From assembly GCA_009733575.1 (NCBI GenBank), contig ML769388.1:62001-126000 (forward strand): 64,000 nucleotides of DNA, in the 5' to 3' direction. This DNA is from Gymnopus androsaceus JB14. Taxonomy: Eukaryota; Basidiomycota; Agaricomycetes; Agaricales; Omphalotaceae. The translations under genes were made by a program, and so were the position numbers. This document shows positions 45,998 through 58,396 of the stretch, in pieces. A model generated the notes under the pieces. The model was given only the letters and a program-made list of their open reading frames with translations, was not told the origin of the DNA and ran no database searches. The number at the start of each line of letters is the position of its first letter. Within the stretch, counting starts at the first letter, position 1.

Positions 45998-48900
45998 TTA
46001 CTCTTCCTCCTCAGAAGAGGTGGCTTCATCATAAAGCACCACATACTCATCCGGCTGTTGAGTCTCGGCTGGGGCCCTCAAAGTCGCCTGAGAGTCTCCG
46101 CCTTCGACCAAAACACTAGTTCGGCTATCTTGCCAGAGTTCGTCGTCTGAATCTGAATCGGGTACACTCAGGAGCGAACCGGAAGTTTCAGAATCGCTGT
46201 CTGATATCTCGTCATCTCCATTCGATGGCGCAGTAATAGGCGAACCAGGCATCGACGAGTTGGGGCTTTGTTCGGCGCCATCCTCGTTACTGTCGTGTGC
46301 AGCTACAGAGGTACGGGTGGGAGCATTGTGTGGCATCACAATGATGGAAGACGAGGACATGTACTCCTCCGAAGAAGCCAGGGTGTCCGGGCTGCCACGA
46401 TGAAAAGTCTCAGACACAGTGATACTACGAACGAAAATAATTAGTATCGACGAGCTGAATAAATAAAACATACTCACTCGAGCCAAATACTATGACCAAA
46501 TAGGTTTCCTTCACCATCTCTCAGTCTGTAGTAGCTCACATATCGCCCAGGAGCTTCCGGAGCCTTGAGCTCTCCGGTCCACAAATCAATCTGCTCCATA
46601 GGCTGAACGGCACCAACCAATTTAGGTTGCATAGCAGCACTGTCCCTTGCCAATGATTCACCAGCAACGAAAACCAGTTCAGTATCTTCCGGCCAAGCCC
46701 TGTTTCCTCCGTTGCGCATCACCCAAGCCTTGAGAAATTCAGCACCTGGAGCAATGACCTGACCATCGGGAATGGACCTGTCGGCAATGTATTCTGCATT
46801 GAGAGGTTCCGGTGGAGTAGACGGCAGGGAAACAATTGGAGGGATATGCGCATCAAGCGATCCAGCCGCCGCCTCCTTAGCTTCCATCGCAGTGATGAAA
46901 GGGTTGGTCGCCGAAATCTGAATATTGCTCAAAATGGACGCGAGTGAGCGCACCGAGCGTTCCGAATCAGGAAGAGTATCAGAAGTAGGTCGGGTGAGAA
47001 GTGCCTCTCCCTCAGCAATGAGAGGTGATTCTTCGATGGGAGGTTGGTTCTCAGCCGACTGAGCCAAAGACCAACGCAAATCACGAGAGAAGGAAGGCTC
47101 ATCTTCCATTAAGTGTCTGATCTCCTGGAAGTTTTCAGGCCAGAAGGCGGAGCCGGTCGTCGAAGAGTGGACGGGAGGTAGAACGTGGGAGGACTCGACA
47201 GCTGCAGATTGAGAAGGAAGTCGAACAGGGAAAGGACTTCCAGGACTGTATACCTGACGCCAATCTGGGGAGAGTGGCGCAGGGCTTCCGTTGCGTTCAA
47301 TGTTGGTAGGAGCCATCACTGGATAGTCATAGGCAGGCTCGGGGCTGGGCGAACGAGTAGAGTAATGGGACTCGGGCACGTACTGACCAGGAATAAGGAA
47401 CGGAGAATGAGAGCGAGCATATGATGCCGGGCGCGAGTACGGCGTGTGTTTCCAAAGAGGTGATGGAGCTCGCGACTCTTCCTCTGGTTCATTTGCTTCA
47501 CTGGGAGGAGTCCTCAAGATGGGTGACAAGGATTTGAGAGGCGGAAGAGTGAAGAAAGTAGGCATAGCTCCTGGTATCATCATGGGAGGTGACGGACTCC
47601 GGGAGAGAACCGGGGACAAGTCGCGTCGTATGGGACTGTATACCGGAGACTGAGGAGTCGGACTACGGTTCACTTCACGATAGCGGTATTCCGGACTTTG
47701 GCACCGAGACGACTCAGATCTGAAATAGAAAGGAGAGGGTGGCGGGATCTCAGGTGTAGATATGCCTTCGACACGCACGTCTGGGTTACGCATGAAACCA
47801 GATTCATAGAGACTAGCCGGCGAAAGCGCGCGAGGGCTATCCAGCAAAAGCACGCGAGGGCTAGCCGGCGTACTACTGGGCGAGCGACTTCGTACGTCCT
47901 CTGCAAAATCAAAGGCAACCGGTTGAGATCCATTGATGCGGTACACCAAAGGTATCGCAGTGTCGACATGCTTGATTTTTAGCAAAGGGTGTGTGATAGG
48001 ATGAACAGCAATTGGCATTGCTTCACAATCCTGGCAAAGGTCAAAGTCGAGACATTCCTGATGCATGCACTGATAACCGTAGTTAATTTCTGGAAAAACC
48101 AATAGAGGTAAAATGTACCTTGTAGCGGGTGCCGGAGATCTGTTTCAAGCAACCTGGGGGAAGGTAAACATCTAATTCCAATGTTAGGCACTCAGACTTA
48201 CTATTGCAAGTGGCTAGGTGTAGCTGGACATCCTTCTCTCGGCGCTGGAAGGGAGACGGATTAATTTCCAGTTGAGGAAATGTCTATAGCAAACTTACAA
48301 TAAAATCATCAGGTCGCAATACCTTGACGAATCCATGACTAGGGTGGTGCTCCTCAGTAATGCTATACAAATGAGGTCAGCTAGAAGCATTGAATGAAAC
48401 AGCCAAACGTACGAGAAGCAAGATGTGCAGACGTCATAGTCGGGGCAATCCGTGCATTTCTGAAAAAGACGAGTGAGACAATGACATATGACATATGACG
48501 AGCAAAAAGTATTACATAGCGATCTCCACGAATTCTAGATTCACAGAGGTTACAAGTTGCGTTGTGAACCACCGATTGAGATGAACGAGGAGAAGGACCT
48601 TCGCTATTGCGGCTGTGTGCGTTTGTGTGATTAGCTTCTCTTTCGCCCCTACCACTGAAGACATTATGGACGACAACTCGGCCGGGTTCCGATATTTCGA
48701 AAAATTCATGGAAGGGATTGTGACGTTCGGCCGAACCACCAGTGATGCATGAACTACATAAATCGTAATCTAACAGAGGTTGTTTAGCGAAATAATTTGG
48801 AGTGCATGATAAATACTGACCAGGGCAGTCGAGGCATTTGTGCCGAATACCTTCAATGGTGGAATGGCAAGCATCACATACAATACCATAGTGAACAACT

Positions 48901-50161
48901 TGTCCGCTATTATTTCTTGCAGATGCACTGACTATAGGTTCAGCGGCAGGAACAGCAAGGGTCACAGGTGGAGGAGGCGTATGTATTTCCACAGGCTCAT
49001 CCCTAGCTACAGGTGGCATGGTAGGCACAGATGGGAGGTGCGGAGATCCAAAGCTGTTCAAAGGAACCAACCTCCAAGGAGTGACGGGGTGTGGAGGAAG
49101 AGGAGGAGGAATAGGCATGGAAGTCTCGCAGTAGACACAGCTGCGCTTATTCCAAACATGAGGCCCCGTTCCGACAAAGCAGCCAGTTCTATCGCCTGGA
49201 GTCGCAGTATCATGGCAGGTGACACACTAGAAGATGGGGATAAGATCTACTTGAAAATATGAGTATAGTATTAGGAACACATACAAGTTTATTGTTGCAT
49301 TTCTCGCAGTCAAACCAAGCACCCTGTTTAATGACACCGCAACGGTAACAAAAGTTGAATTGGCAAAGTGGCGGATACACAGGCGCTGAAGGAAGCGAAA
49401 GAGTCGATTCAGTAGCCTGGAGCGGGACGACGTTGGATACCATCGGTGGCGTAGGCTGACGGACTTGCTCGGCTTCTTTGGAATGTTTATCAAGTGAAGC
49501 GATGGTAGAGTCCAAACCAAACTTGAAACCGGCGATCAGCTCTTGTATATCCTTCTTGGTCTGGGAAACGGCGCAGCACGGAGCAACGTCCTGCTTCAAC
49601 TGCTTGAGGCTGCGGAACACTGGGCAAAGCTTTCGATTCGACATCCATTGGTTCCTGGGGAGATGGTCTGGAAGTGAAAATGACGGGTGGAGGAGGGATA
49701 TGAGAGTATGAAATGCGGCCAAATAAGGGCGATGCGACGGGAAAGCACTGGAAACCACAGGCTTCTGAGGGTTAGAAGCGTTGGGCTGCGACATGAGAGC
49801 AATCGCAGGGAGCTTGTGAGGAATGTCCTCAAAAACCGAGAACCTTAGCAACGGGTTGGCCCAAGATTTGCCTAAGAAAGGAGCGACGGCGAGATTGTAC
49901 TCTTCTGCCGAACGGACCTCCCTGCTAACAAGCACACGAGACTTGGAAGCATCGGGAGAGAAGAGAAGTTTAGAAAGAACGATAGAATGGCTTATTGGAA
50001 AGACCCTGTACAGCTTCACAGCAAGATAAGCCTCTGCCTAATTAGATATGAGAGACAAGACTTACTTGATGGTAAAGCTGGTCAAACGAAGGAAATGAGT
50101 TGCATTCTGGGAATGACAACTTTCTACACTCATTATCGTAAGTTGCTTTAACTGTGAACAT
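45998..50161 (-). CDS. nbr1: NBR1-type selective autophagy receptor (PB1, four ZZ fingers, FW domain, C-terminal AIM)
   Basis: Cargo receptor for selective autophagy or vacuolar delivery; in fission yeast and Chaetomium, NBR1 ZZ and FW domains bind vacuolar hydrolases (family knowledge). Starts MFTVKATYDNECRKLSFP, a PB1-like N-terminus. ZZ finger 1: FCYRCGVIKQGAWFDCEKCN; ZZ2: CDACHSTIEGIRHKCLDCPD; ZZ3: CNLCESRIRGDRYKCTDCPD; ZZ4: CLKQISGTRYKCMHQECLDF. A disordered Ser/Pro region of about 330 residues follows. Then the NBR1 four-tryptophan (FW) domain: GAEFLKAWVMRNGGNRAWPE, ...IDLWTGELKAPEAPGRYVSY, GHSIWLE. The acidic C-terminus ends DEYVVLYDEATSSEEEE, where YVVL fits an Atg8-interacting motif. 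No UBA domain is visible. About 1,200 residues, about nine introns. Confidence 0.88.
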
Positions 50162-50928
50162 TTGTGGCCTTGGTAGTGGTGGTGTTAGAAGAAGAGTAAG
50201 GCGCAGCCGATGCGGTAACGACTGACTAATAAATGCGCTCGGAGCTCCGAAGCGCGCGCTAATCTTAATTCAGCGCTCGCGCCCTCATTGGCCGATTTTG
50301 TTTTCAAACGATCCTGCTCAAGGCGACAACGCTGCGGAGACTATATCTCTTCCCTGCTCCTGACTCAGCGCTCAGCCTGCGGCAAAGCCATAGGCGGTTC
50401 GTCAGAAATCGAACTTGAGTACACAAGACTCTGATAGTTGTGTATTCAGAGTCCTGGAATCAACACCACACCGAAAACTCGGAGGGAGGCCGCCGAGGGT
50501 CCATAGCATAGCCGAGATTTGATTGGCAGCTACGGAGCCTACAGAGTCATGGAGTAGTAAGCGTAACTGCGACACACCTTCTACTATATAGTTTTCAAGT
50601 CAGAATCTGAATACAGACACGTACTCTCAACTCCTTTATAGCTATAAATTTACGTTGCAGGACATGCAAACCGGACACCATTTCTCGATTTACCAGATCC
50701 CAATAAAGGCACGAATATACATGACTCAAATGACACGCGTAGCAACGTCATAAGCAGCTCGAGTTGGGTTGGGCTCCCGGTGCTGTATGCAGAGTCGTAA
50801 TTCCAAACTGAGATCATGACTCGGAGAGCGCGTCAAATTCGGACTAATTAGGAGGTGGCGCAGCTTCACGTGCGCGTATACACGCGCCTGAGTGAGTCAT
50901 CTTAAGTTTGAACTTTCTTTACTCCTCA
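50162..50928. promoter_or_regulatory. NBR1/EXO5 divergent intergenic region with three TGASTCA sites
   Basis: Separates the leftward NBR1-like gene from rightward exonuclease V. Perfect 7-mer TGASTCA (Gcn4/CpcA/AP-1 type) sites occur at 50,361-50,367, 50,722-50,728 and 50,893-50,899, plus a near match TGACTCG at about 50,817. The last is 30 nt upstream of the EXO5 ATG, next to CACGTG and an almost palindromic GCGCGTATACACGCGC. No gene seen. Confidence 0.55.
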
Positions 50929-53026
50929 ATGACCGATTGCGAAGACGAGTACGCTATCTATGACGACTTCTCAAAGTACGTGCAATCCTGCTCTAACATT
51001 CAGCGCTCCCATACTTCAGCGCGAAAAAGTTTCACAGAAGAAGAACTGGCGCAGATTGATTCTTTAGCTTTACCTTCGACTTCGAAAAGCATTCCTCACG
51101 TCCAAGTTGAACTCGAAGGCTCAGCAACGGAAACTTGCCATAGTCCCAGCAAATCGACTTGCTTCGCCCATGCAGCTCTTCCGCCCAAGCAATATTCTGT
51201 CTGTTACCGACATTTCCTCACTTGCATGGTCAGTAGTAATTATGCCTCTGGATATAAGGGACTCACTTGTACTAGGTGCGAGGTGCAATTTGACTATGGA
51301 CTAAGGCAAATGCGCCATAGAAGGTATAACGATCTTTCTTAACCCATTGTGAATTCTTAATTCGAGACCACATCGAAGGCTCAAAGATCGTCCGGCATCT
51401 TTCGTTACGGAGAAAGGAAAGGAGATTTTCGTAGATGCTGATACCGCAGCGTCTTCCGACAAAATCAAGAAGAAGGGAGTATCTATACACAAGAAACTGG
51501 AACGAGAGATCCGACCAGAGGAGATCAAGGTGAAAGTTACTACCCAAGAAGAAAGTTGGGGGTTACGGTACGCGAATCTTGCATATCCTTCTTTCAACAA
51601 AGTTTCATTTCTATCTAGGCTCATAAACATGATCGATTGCATCGACTCACTCCTTTGCTTGGGCTGCGCGGTTCGTGTACTTTTCGCTTCAAGTCTCGAA
51701 ACCTCATGTGTCACTTTCAGCGGGAAATGCCCGTGTTTGGTCTTGTCGATGGACACGTTGTCGTAGGAATTATTGTGAGTATTTTGCAGCTGTATCCGGT
51801 TCTCTTATTTATTCTATGCAGGACGAGATCATATTTCTCTCTTCACCTCGTCAGAAGAAAAAGCGCGGATTCCAATCTTCTCCGTCCACACCTCAAAAGC
51901 CTAAACGAATGCGCAGATCTCCTTCACAGTCTCCAAAGACGTCATCCATGTCGCTCGACAAGACGCATGGAGCTTCTTTCTCATCGGATGCTCCTCCCTC
52001 TCCAAGCAATAACCCAAACTCTCCCTCTCTTCACCTCATCGATACTAAAACACGGCGAAGAAACTCACTGCCTCGAGATGAAGACACACTTTCCTCTCGC
52101 ATTCAACTCATGCTGTATTCCCGCATGCTGTCAAATCTCATGTCGAGCGCGTTGGACTTGCCCTCCTTCTGGCAGATACTCGGCCTCGACGCGGCGACAC
52201 CCTTTTCGGGAAATTTTATGGCTCAGACCCTGCTGACGCAAGAAACCGCATGTCTTCACGATTTGGCTGGATGGTGGCGCGTTGCGGTATCGCGGCTGGA
52301 CGGGGCAAAAATCGACTCTAGCCTTCAACTGATCTACCGCTTGCAACCTAACCACCAAAGAGGTTTTCGTAGGCATCGGAATGGCTCTGGTGAAACTACT
52401 TCTGCCGCCTCCTCTCGAGAAGAACTTGAGATTGCAAGGGCAGTTCAAGCCAGCTTAAGTGACGTTCAGGTGCCGCCTAAGGCTGAGCAACAACTTGCTC
52501 GTGCGTTAACTCAGCGTGTAACGGATCCCGAAGTTGGGATCGAGGAGGAGAAGAGCCTTGTTGAAGATCCCGAGCTGCTTTGGGCGATAGAACAATCGTT
52601 GTTAACACATCTTGGGCTTGATCACAATGGTGGGTAAATGTTGGAAGAGACAGCGTTTTATTCATAGTGCTTCTTGATACAGGTCAAACATCTCAAACAG
52701 TGGATAAGCAACGAACTGATACGCCTCAGCACGATAGCGATATCATAGGAACAACAGAATTCGAGTTCGACCAACAACTGCTTGATGAATACCTCGTGGA
52801 TATCATGAAATGGTGGAATGGAGAGAGAAATAGCCGAGGAGTCTCTTTAGAGGCAGTCGGGACGTTGTTTGTACGCACAGCTACTTCTTTTTTTCAGACA
52901 TATTGTTAATCACTTTTTGTTCGTTCCAGCTCATGCGAATACCGCATTGGATGCGAATGGCGGGAGCAGAAGGCTAACGAGATTGAGCATGAACTGAAGA
53001 ATCGGCGAAAGCTCGCTAATGCTTAA
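50929..53026 (+). CDS. EXO5: exonuclease V (Exo5/Dem1), PD-(D/E)XK Fe-S nuclease
   Basis: Single-strand DNA exonuclease of mitochondria and/or nucleus with an iron-sulfur cluster (family knowledge). Start ATG 50,929 (MTDCEDEYAIYDDFSKYV). Core motifs: LFRPSNILSVTDISSLAWCE, VQFDYGLRQ, VFGLVDGHVVVGIIDEI (nuclease Asp), LHLIDTKTRRRNSLP (DxK), SRIQLMLYSRMLSNLMS, FEFDQQLLDEYL and C-terminal SCEYRIGCEWREQKANEIE. About 560 residues; an acidic/Ser-rich insertion lies mid-protein. About eight introns. One extra C in CCC 51,145-51,147 breaks the frame between TCHSP and ANRLASPMQLFRP. In my splice model only two of the usual three C-terminal cluster cysteines are kept; the last intron boundary (about 52,872-52,938) may be misplaced. 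Confidence 0.85.
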
Positions 53027-53277
53027 AAAAAGGTTGCTTCGTCGGTTCGGATGTACAAGGACAAATTGAATAATTTATCGATCTATTTACTTTGTTGTAA
53101 CCATTATTATTTGGATTTTATTGTCATAGGAATGCCAGGACGCGTATTATGTATCGCAATTGGTCGAGCACCTCGGCTCAGCTCCAATCTTAAGGGTCAA
53201 AGTGATCGCCACTTGTAGTTCAAGTACTTAAACTCAAACCTCCACCTTCCCTTTCCATTGACTCTCTTTTATTGACC

Positions 53278-54163
53278 ATGCAACCTGTATACGGTGAAGA
53301 TCATAGCGTTCTACATTGGTCATTCGGAAATACGCATGTTCTTTTTCCAGCCCTCCGCATCAATTCTTTCGCATCTTTCATCGCCGCAGCGCTTCTAGTT
53401 ATTGCCCTTTGTTTCTCTGAACGGCGAGTTTCTTCGTTTTGCTGGTCTGAACAATCACTAAATAGCCTTTCAGATTTCTCTCTTTTGCCTCTGAAGAAGA
53501 ATGGACGCCATCTTTGGTCTCTCGGTCTCGAGTGCGCCATGCCCTGTGGAAGTCAACATTGTATTGGCTCATAACGCTGCTTAGGCTGTATGTTTCAAAC
53601 TTGTTGGTACTACGAGATGGACACTTATTGATAGTATGCAGGCTATACATGCTTTGTGCAATGTCCTTTCATGCAGGGCTCCTTATAGTAATAGTGCGTA
53701 CACTCCTATTTTACATCAATTTATTACCCACTGAACTCCGTCTCAAAGACCACATCGCTCGCCATCGCACAATTCCTAATAGAGCTCAGAAAGGAATTCC
53801 GGCCCCAAAGAAGGTATGCATTACTCTTGAAATTCACTCTAATCTAACCATTTCTGTAGTTCATATTCATCAATCGAACAACCTCTTCTTGACGAATCCC
53901 GAACGCGTCCTCGCTCAAAATCCAAACCTGACAGTATATTTATCCATCCCCGCGAGTCAAATCTTGCCAGAGCAGATGCCCTTGCTCTTCAAATGGGTCT
54001 AGGAGGACCCACAGACCGCGTAGCCGATACACGCTATCAGCGAAAGCAAGAAGCATGGGAAGTTGGTAATGGAAAGAATTTGGCCAGGGCTTTACTGGGC
54101 AATTCCCAACGCCCCTCAAACCGTCCCTTTAACATTGGATCAGATTCCGACTCTGACTCTTGA
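53278..54163 (+). CDS. Ctr-type copper transporter-like membrane protein
   Basis: Likely trimeric Cu(I) channel of the Ctr/SLC31 family, at the plasma or vacuolar membrane. Start ATG 53,278 (MQPVYGEDHSVLHWSFGN). TM1 is INSFASFIAAALLVIALCF. After a loop comes RVRHALWKSTLYWLITLLRL joined to LYMLCAMSFHAGLLIVI, which contains the family hallmark MxxxM in TM2. TM3 is short (TTSLAIAQFLIEL). A cytosolic tail of about 110 residues follows, ending FNIGSDSDSDS. No Met-rich or Cys-rich copper-binding N-terminus is visible, as in vacuolar Ctr2-like members. About 225 residues. The first intron appears to use a GC donor (GCGAGT, about 53,422), since no GT site keeps the frame. Ends 160 bp before the convergent kinase. 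Confidence 0.68.
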
Positions 54164-54323
54164 GATGTATTTTACTCTAGCCATGTTTATTATACTCCAT
54201 ATCATATCCATATCATATCATATATAATGCTGAGGATACACAAAATCGACGAATTCCTATGTAGATGCAATGCATAAATATACACAGAAAGATTAAAAAA
54301 AGTAAAAGTAAAAAAGTTCGAGA

Positions 54324-57300
54324 TCAATTCCCTCCATTAACCAAAGTAGCAGCTCGTTTGGCTACCAGTCCGCCTCGCTTGGGAGCAGGAGTTCGAGTTG
54401 ATTCCGACTCGGCAGTCTTACGCTGCCACTGGTCAATTAACTTGCCAACGCCCTGGTATGGTCGCTCAGGGGATGGGAGATCGTATATCGCCAGACCGAG
54501 CAGACTCTTCCGGCAACGTGAGCTTTCGCGACGGAGGGAACGTGGGTTCGGGCTTGGTCGATATTCGACGAGCTCGAGGAGTTGGAAGTTCCTGGGGCTC
54601 TTCTGAGAGTACCTTCCGAGAACGAGGAGTGGGCATCTCCGGTAGCTCTTCCGACGATGCTGACGAGTACTTGCTCGGTGAAGGGCGAGGTATTCCGCTA
54701 GATATCGAGCGCCTCTTTACCGGAGAATGTGCGTCTTCTGCGGAAGGGAACCTTCCATTGGTTTGGCCATCCCGTTTAGATGGGGAGGGAGCAGAGTTAT
54801 TCTCGGTGGGTACCTTCTGAGAAACAGATCTAGATACGGGAGCTACACCGGTTCTCGCAACAGCATCGATCGTTTCGTATCGCTGCACCATGTCAGTTAT
54901 AGAAGTCCTGCGAGTAGTTCGGGGTTGAGGATTTTCGGGTGGGGACAATCCTGCAGATGGGGGTGCAGATCCATCACTAGATTTGGAAGGGAATATAAAC
55001 ATAGATTGTGGTCGAGAGCGTGAAGAGGTGGCAGAAGTGGGACTCGTAACATTACTATGTGGACTCGCCAGTGGTCGACTAGAATTGGGAGAAGGCTTTG
55101 GTTGCGGCGAAATAGATTTCCGTCGCGTATTAGTCGGGATGGCGGGAGTCGCCAGTGATCGACGTCTTGCTAGGCTATCTGTTTTCGGTAAAGGTGTCAC
55201 CGTAGAGCGAATCGTTTCCTTCTGCGGCTCCCGCTTCTTTTCGGGACTGGCTCGGCCTGCACCTCCCCACAGATCAACAAGATCATGAACCGAACTCTGT
55301 CGACCTTTCCTACGTTTCTTGGTCTCCAAAGCTGGGCCCGTAGAGCGAGTGAAATCCTCAGGACCTTCTTCGTCTGCACTGGACGTACTCTCAGATTCCT
55401 TGTGATCCTGAGGCGTAGAAGCGTTGACGGGACTCCAATTACGCGTCAAAGGCTCAGCACGCTCCGGCTCAGCCGTATTTTCCAACAAGTCTGGGAAGAC
55501 GCGGTGTGCCCGTCTAGACGGAGATTCTGGTACTTGAGCTGGATCAGAGGGGATTGATCCATGAGTGACGGCGATTGCTGCCTGAATAGGGATATGACTC
55601 TTCTCTATGTAAGAGGCCCTCTTACTGGGAGAATCGCGCAATACAGGTCGCGATGTTTCTACAGTGGGTATCGCCGACGTTGAAATTTCAGGTAGATCCT
55701 CATCGCCTGTAAGCCAGTCGCGCTGCTGAGATGGCCTCGGAGGTAAGCGAGGTGAAATCCCCGATGAAGAAGGTACCTGAGGTGAGGGAGAAGTTATACT
55801 GCTGTAGAATCCGTCATTTCTGTCCTGTGGGGTCTTCATGGTCAAAGAGCTACGATGCTTGCGAACCGAAGGGCCGCGTGAAATGCTCGCGGGAGAGTTA
55901 GGCGTCTTGGTTGCTTTTGAAGCATCGACAGCAGGAGCACGCATAGCGAAACCACTAACCTGCTCTAATCGGACGTCAGAGACAGGTGATCTGAGAGTCG
56001 AGGATGGATCTGGACGAGAGGGATCCGCTGAAGTGGGTGGTTTGGTCAGCAGTTGTGGATCGCTAGGAGCATGAGGAACAGGCTTGACAGAGTTTACACT
56101 ACGCTGTCGGTCATGTCCCGGAGTGAAGGCGGCATCGAGCTCTTCCAGCGAAGGGAATTTTGACTCGGCAGCGAGCGTCTCTGCTGATTGCCGATGTGAA
56201 GAGCTAGGTCTGGATGAGCCAGGGGGTTGAGAGCTCCACGAAGAGCCAGATACATTTGGATTTAGAGCAGATGGAGCAAGCCCTAAAGATTGCTGTCCGG
56301 AAGGTGAAGGTGAGGAATATGAAGGTCGAGGAGACGGCGATGGTCTGGGAGTAGGGGAGCTAAGCCCGTACTTTGCGTTCGAATACGCTAACCCTGTTCT
56401 AAATTTCCTCGCCTCTGCAAGAGTGGGTGCAGGCGTATCACTCAAATTAAAGCCCAGACCATCGAATGCATCTTTCTCCTGACCACGGACTGCAGGCTTG
56501 ATTTTCTGGTCGCTCATTTGGTGAGTGAGAAGGGGTCTTCCTGGAGCTTTCAACCCGGAACTCGGGGAAATCGCTGGCTTCATGACATTAGCGGCTGCTA
56601 TTGACTGAGAGTTCGGGCTGGTTGACTTCCATAGCTGTTCGCCAAAGTCATCACCAAACCCTCTTTGCCCAGTCTTCGCCACAACACGATCTGCACTGAC
56701 AGTCCATGCATCCTCATGCGGCTTCTCTGGCCGGGAAGACTTGGCAGTGACGGCCTGCCATGCTTTTTCCTCGTCCTCCAACCAATTTTTTTCTTTGGGA
56801 GGCTCTGTGCTTTTAGTCGGACTGGAGGATCTAGAAGATGACTCTTTAGATGCAGTGGGCCTACCTCGCCTCATTGGAGCGATGGCCTCAAGCACCTTGT
56901 CCCGTGCTTGAGCGCCAGCATTTTTTGACAACGAAGATGGTGCCATAGGCGCGTTTCCATTCGCGCCATTGAGACTGGCAGCCACTGCAGGACCTTGTCG
57001 ATAGGAGATTGTACTCTGCACAGGATTCGGGGATGGTGATTTGTGCTGAGGAGGTAGAACCCGAGGCGCAAGAGGCTGAGGGGGAGGTATGTTGTATTGG
57101 AATTGGGACTTGGTTCCTCGAAGTCGATGTACTTGGACAAGCAGTTCGAAAACTGACGGACGCTGGGTGCCATGTTCGCGAAGCATGGAGCCTACAAATA
57201 AATTAAATGATGGTTGAGAAATCCTGGTTACTACACGTACCAATCAATGCATTCAGTTGCGAAGAATAAACTGGATAAGGTGGAATGCGGTACTGAACGT

Positions 57301-58234
57301 TGAGAATCGCCAGCGGGCCGTGCTCTTCAAAGGGAGTAGTGTAGTAGCACAACTTGTACAGCAGTACGCCCAGTGCCCATACATCGCTCTTTTCGTCAAT
57401 CGGCCTTCGTAGATGAGCATCGATCATTTCAGGGGCTCTGTACTGAAGAGTTGTATGTCGATTCAGATCCTCCTCCACTGCTCGTATTTCCTGCATGTTC
57501 GAGGGCGGTCTTGTTGCAACGGTAGTTGCTGATCCAAAATCACAGAGTTTGAAGGAAGTAGGAGATGCCTGCAGAATGTTTTCCACCTTGAGATCTCTGT
57601 GAAGCAGTGGGGGACGAGAGTTGTGCATGTAGGCGACTCCCTCGCATACATCTACGAATATTTGAAGAATCTCCGCTTCTGTCAATCTCTCGCGCAGCCG
57701 GCGGTTCATCATGTCGATAATTCCGCCACCTGATAACAGCAAATGTCAGAATGGTCATTGAAAAGTTTGTGCTGGGACGCACCTGGGCAAAATTCCATCA
57801 GAATAAACACTTCATAGAGACCATTGGACATTCTGTGCCAGGCAGCGTCGATGAGATGGACAATATTTGGATGCCCTTTCAAGAGTCTCTGCACTAAGAA
57901 TTCAACGATATAGCGCGATTGAAAGACCAAACTACGAACCATAATATCGACTTCCTTCTTTACATCGGTTAACATTGCCTCGTTGGCAACGGCAATTCTC
58001 TTGAGGACATGGTGCGTCGTATTATAGACCGGCGTAGCGGTTCGAACCAGATAGACGTGCGCAAATCCACCTGCGTAGAATTTCAGTATTCAAGCGCAGC
58101 GCAAGAAAATCCGATTCGGGACCTTGGGAGAGATACCGCTCAACTTGGACAGTGTATTTATTGACCGAAATGGATTGTCCTGGAACTAGTGTGCCTTTGT
58201 TTTGCTGGTAAGCAAGGGCTTGTGAAGCATCCAT
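54324..58234 (-). CDS. Ark1/Prk1/Akl1-family serine/threonine kinase (NAK family)
   Basis: Regulates actin patches and clathrin-mediated endocytosis by phosphorylating adaptor proteins (family knowledge, as AAK1/GAK in animals). Start ATG 58,232-58,234 (MDASQALAYQQNKGTLVPGQ). Kinase domain about residues 30-320: Gly-rich GGFAHVYLVRTATPVY, Lys in HHVLKRIAVANEAML, FILMEFCPGGGIIDMMN, catalytic LLHRDLKVENIL, DFGSAT, APEMID and SDVWALGVLLYKLCYY. The rest (about 900 residues) is disordered and Ser/Pro-rich with many SP sites. The end is PERPYQGVGKLIDQWQRKTA, conserved in fungal members. The frame breaks by one extra base at the GGGG run 54,469-54,472 just before that motif. About 1,200 residues in total. 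Divergent from the dehydrogenase (162 bp). Confidence 0.87.
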
Positions 58235-58396
58235 GCCCACAGCCTAATAGTAGGAGGAAAGAAGAAGTAAGTGTCTATATAAGTAACTCCTCATCCTGCC
58301 GCCGCCGTCATCCAAAGGACGTCACGTGAAACGCCCACTTCAGTGACTTCACCATCTCACTTCCTATATCTAAGATCTTTGACCAGAACTCCCATT

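Noticed and set aside
47820..47880. Short imperfect tandem repeat inside the NBR1-like gene
   Set aside because: It encodes low-complexity SPRxL segments of the disordered linker; no separate element.
54398..55023. Plus-strand open frames of 98-140 codons rich in Ser/Gly/Arg
   Set aside because: Antisense of the disordered Ser/Pro-rich tail of the kinase; no start context, introns or homology.
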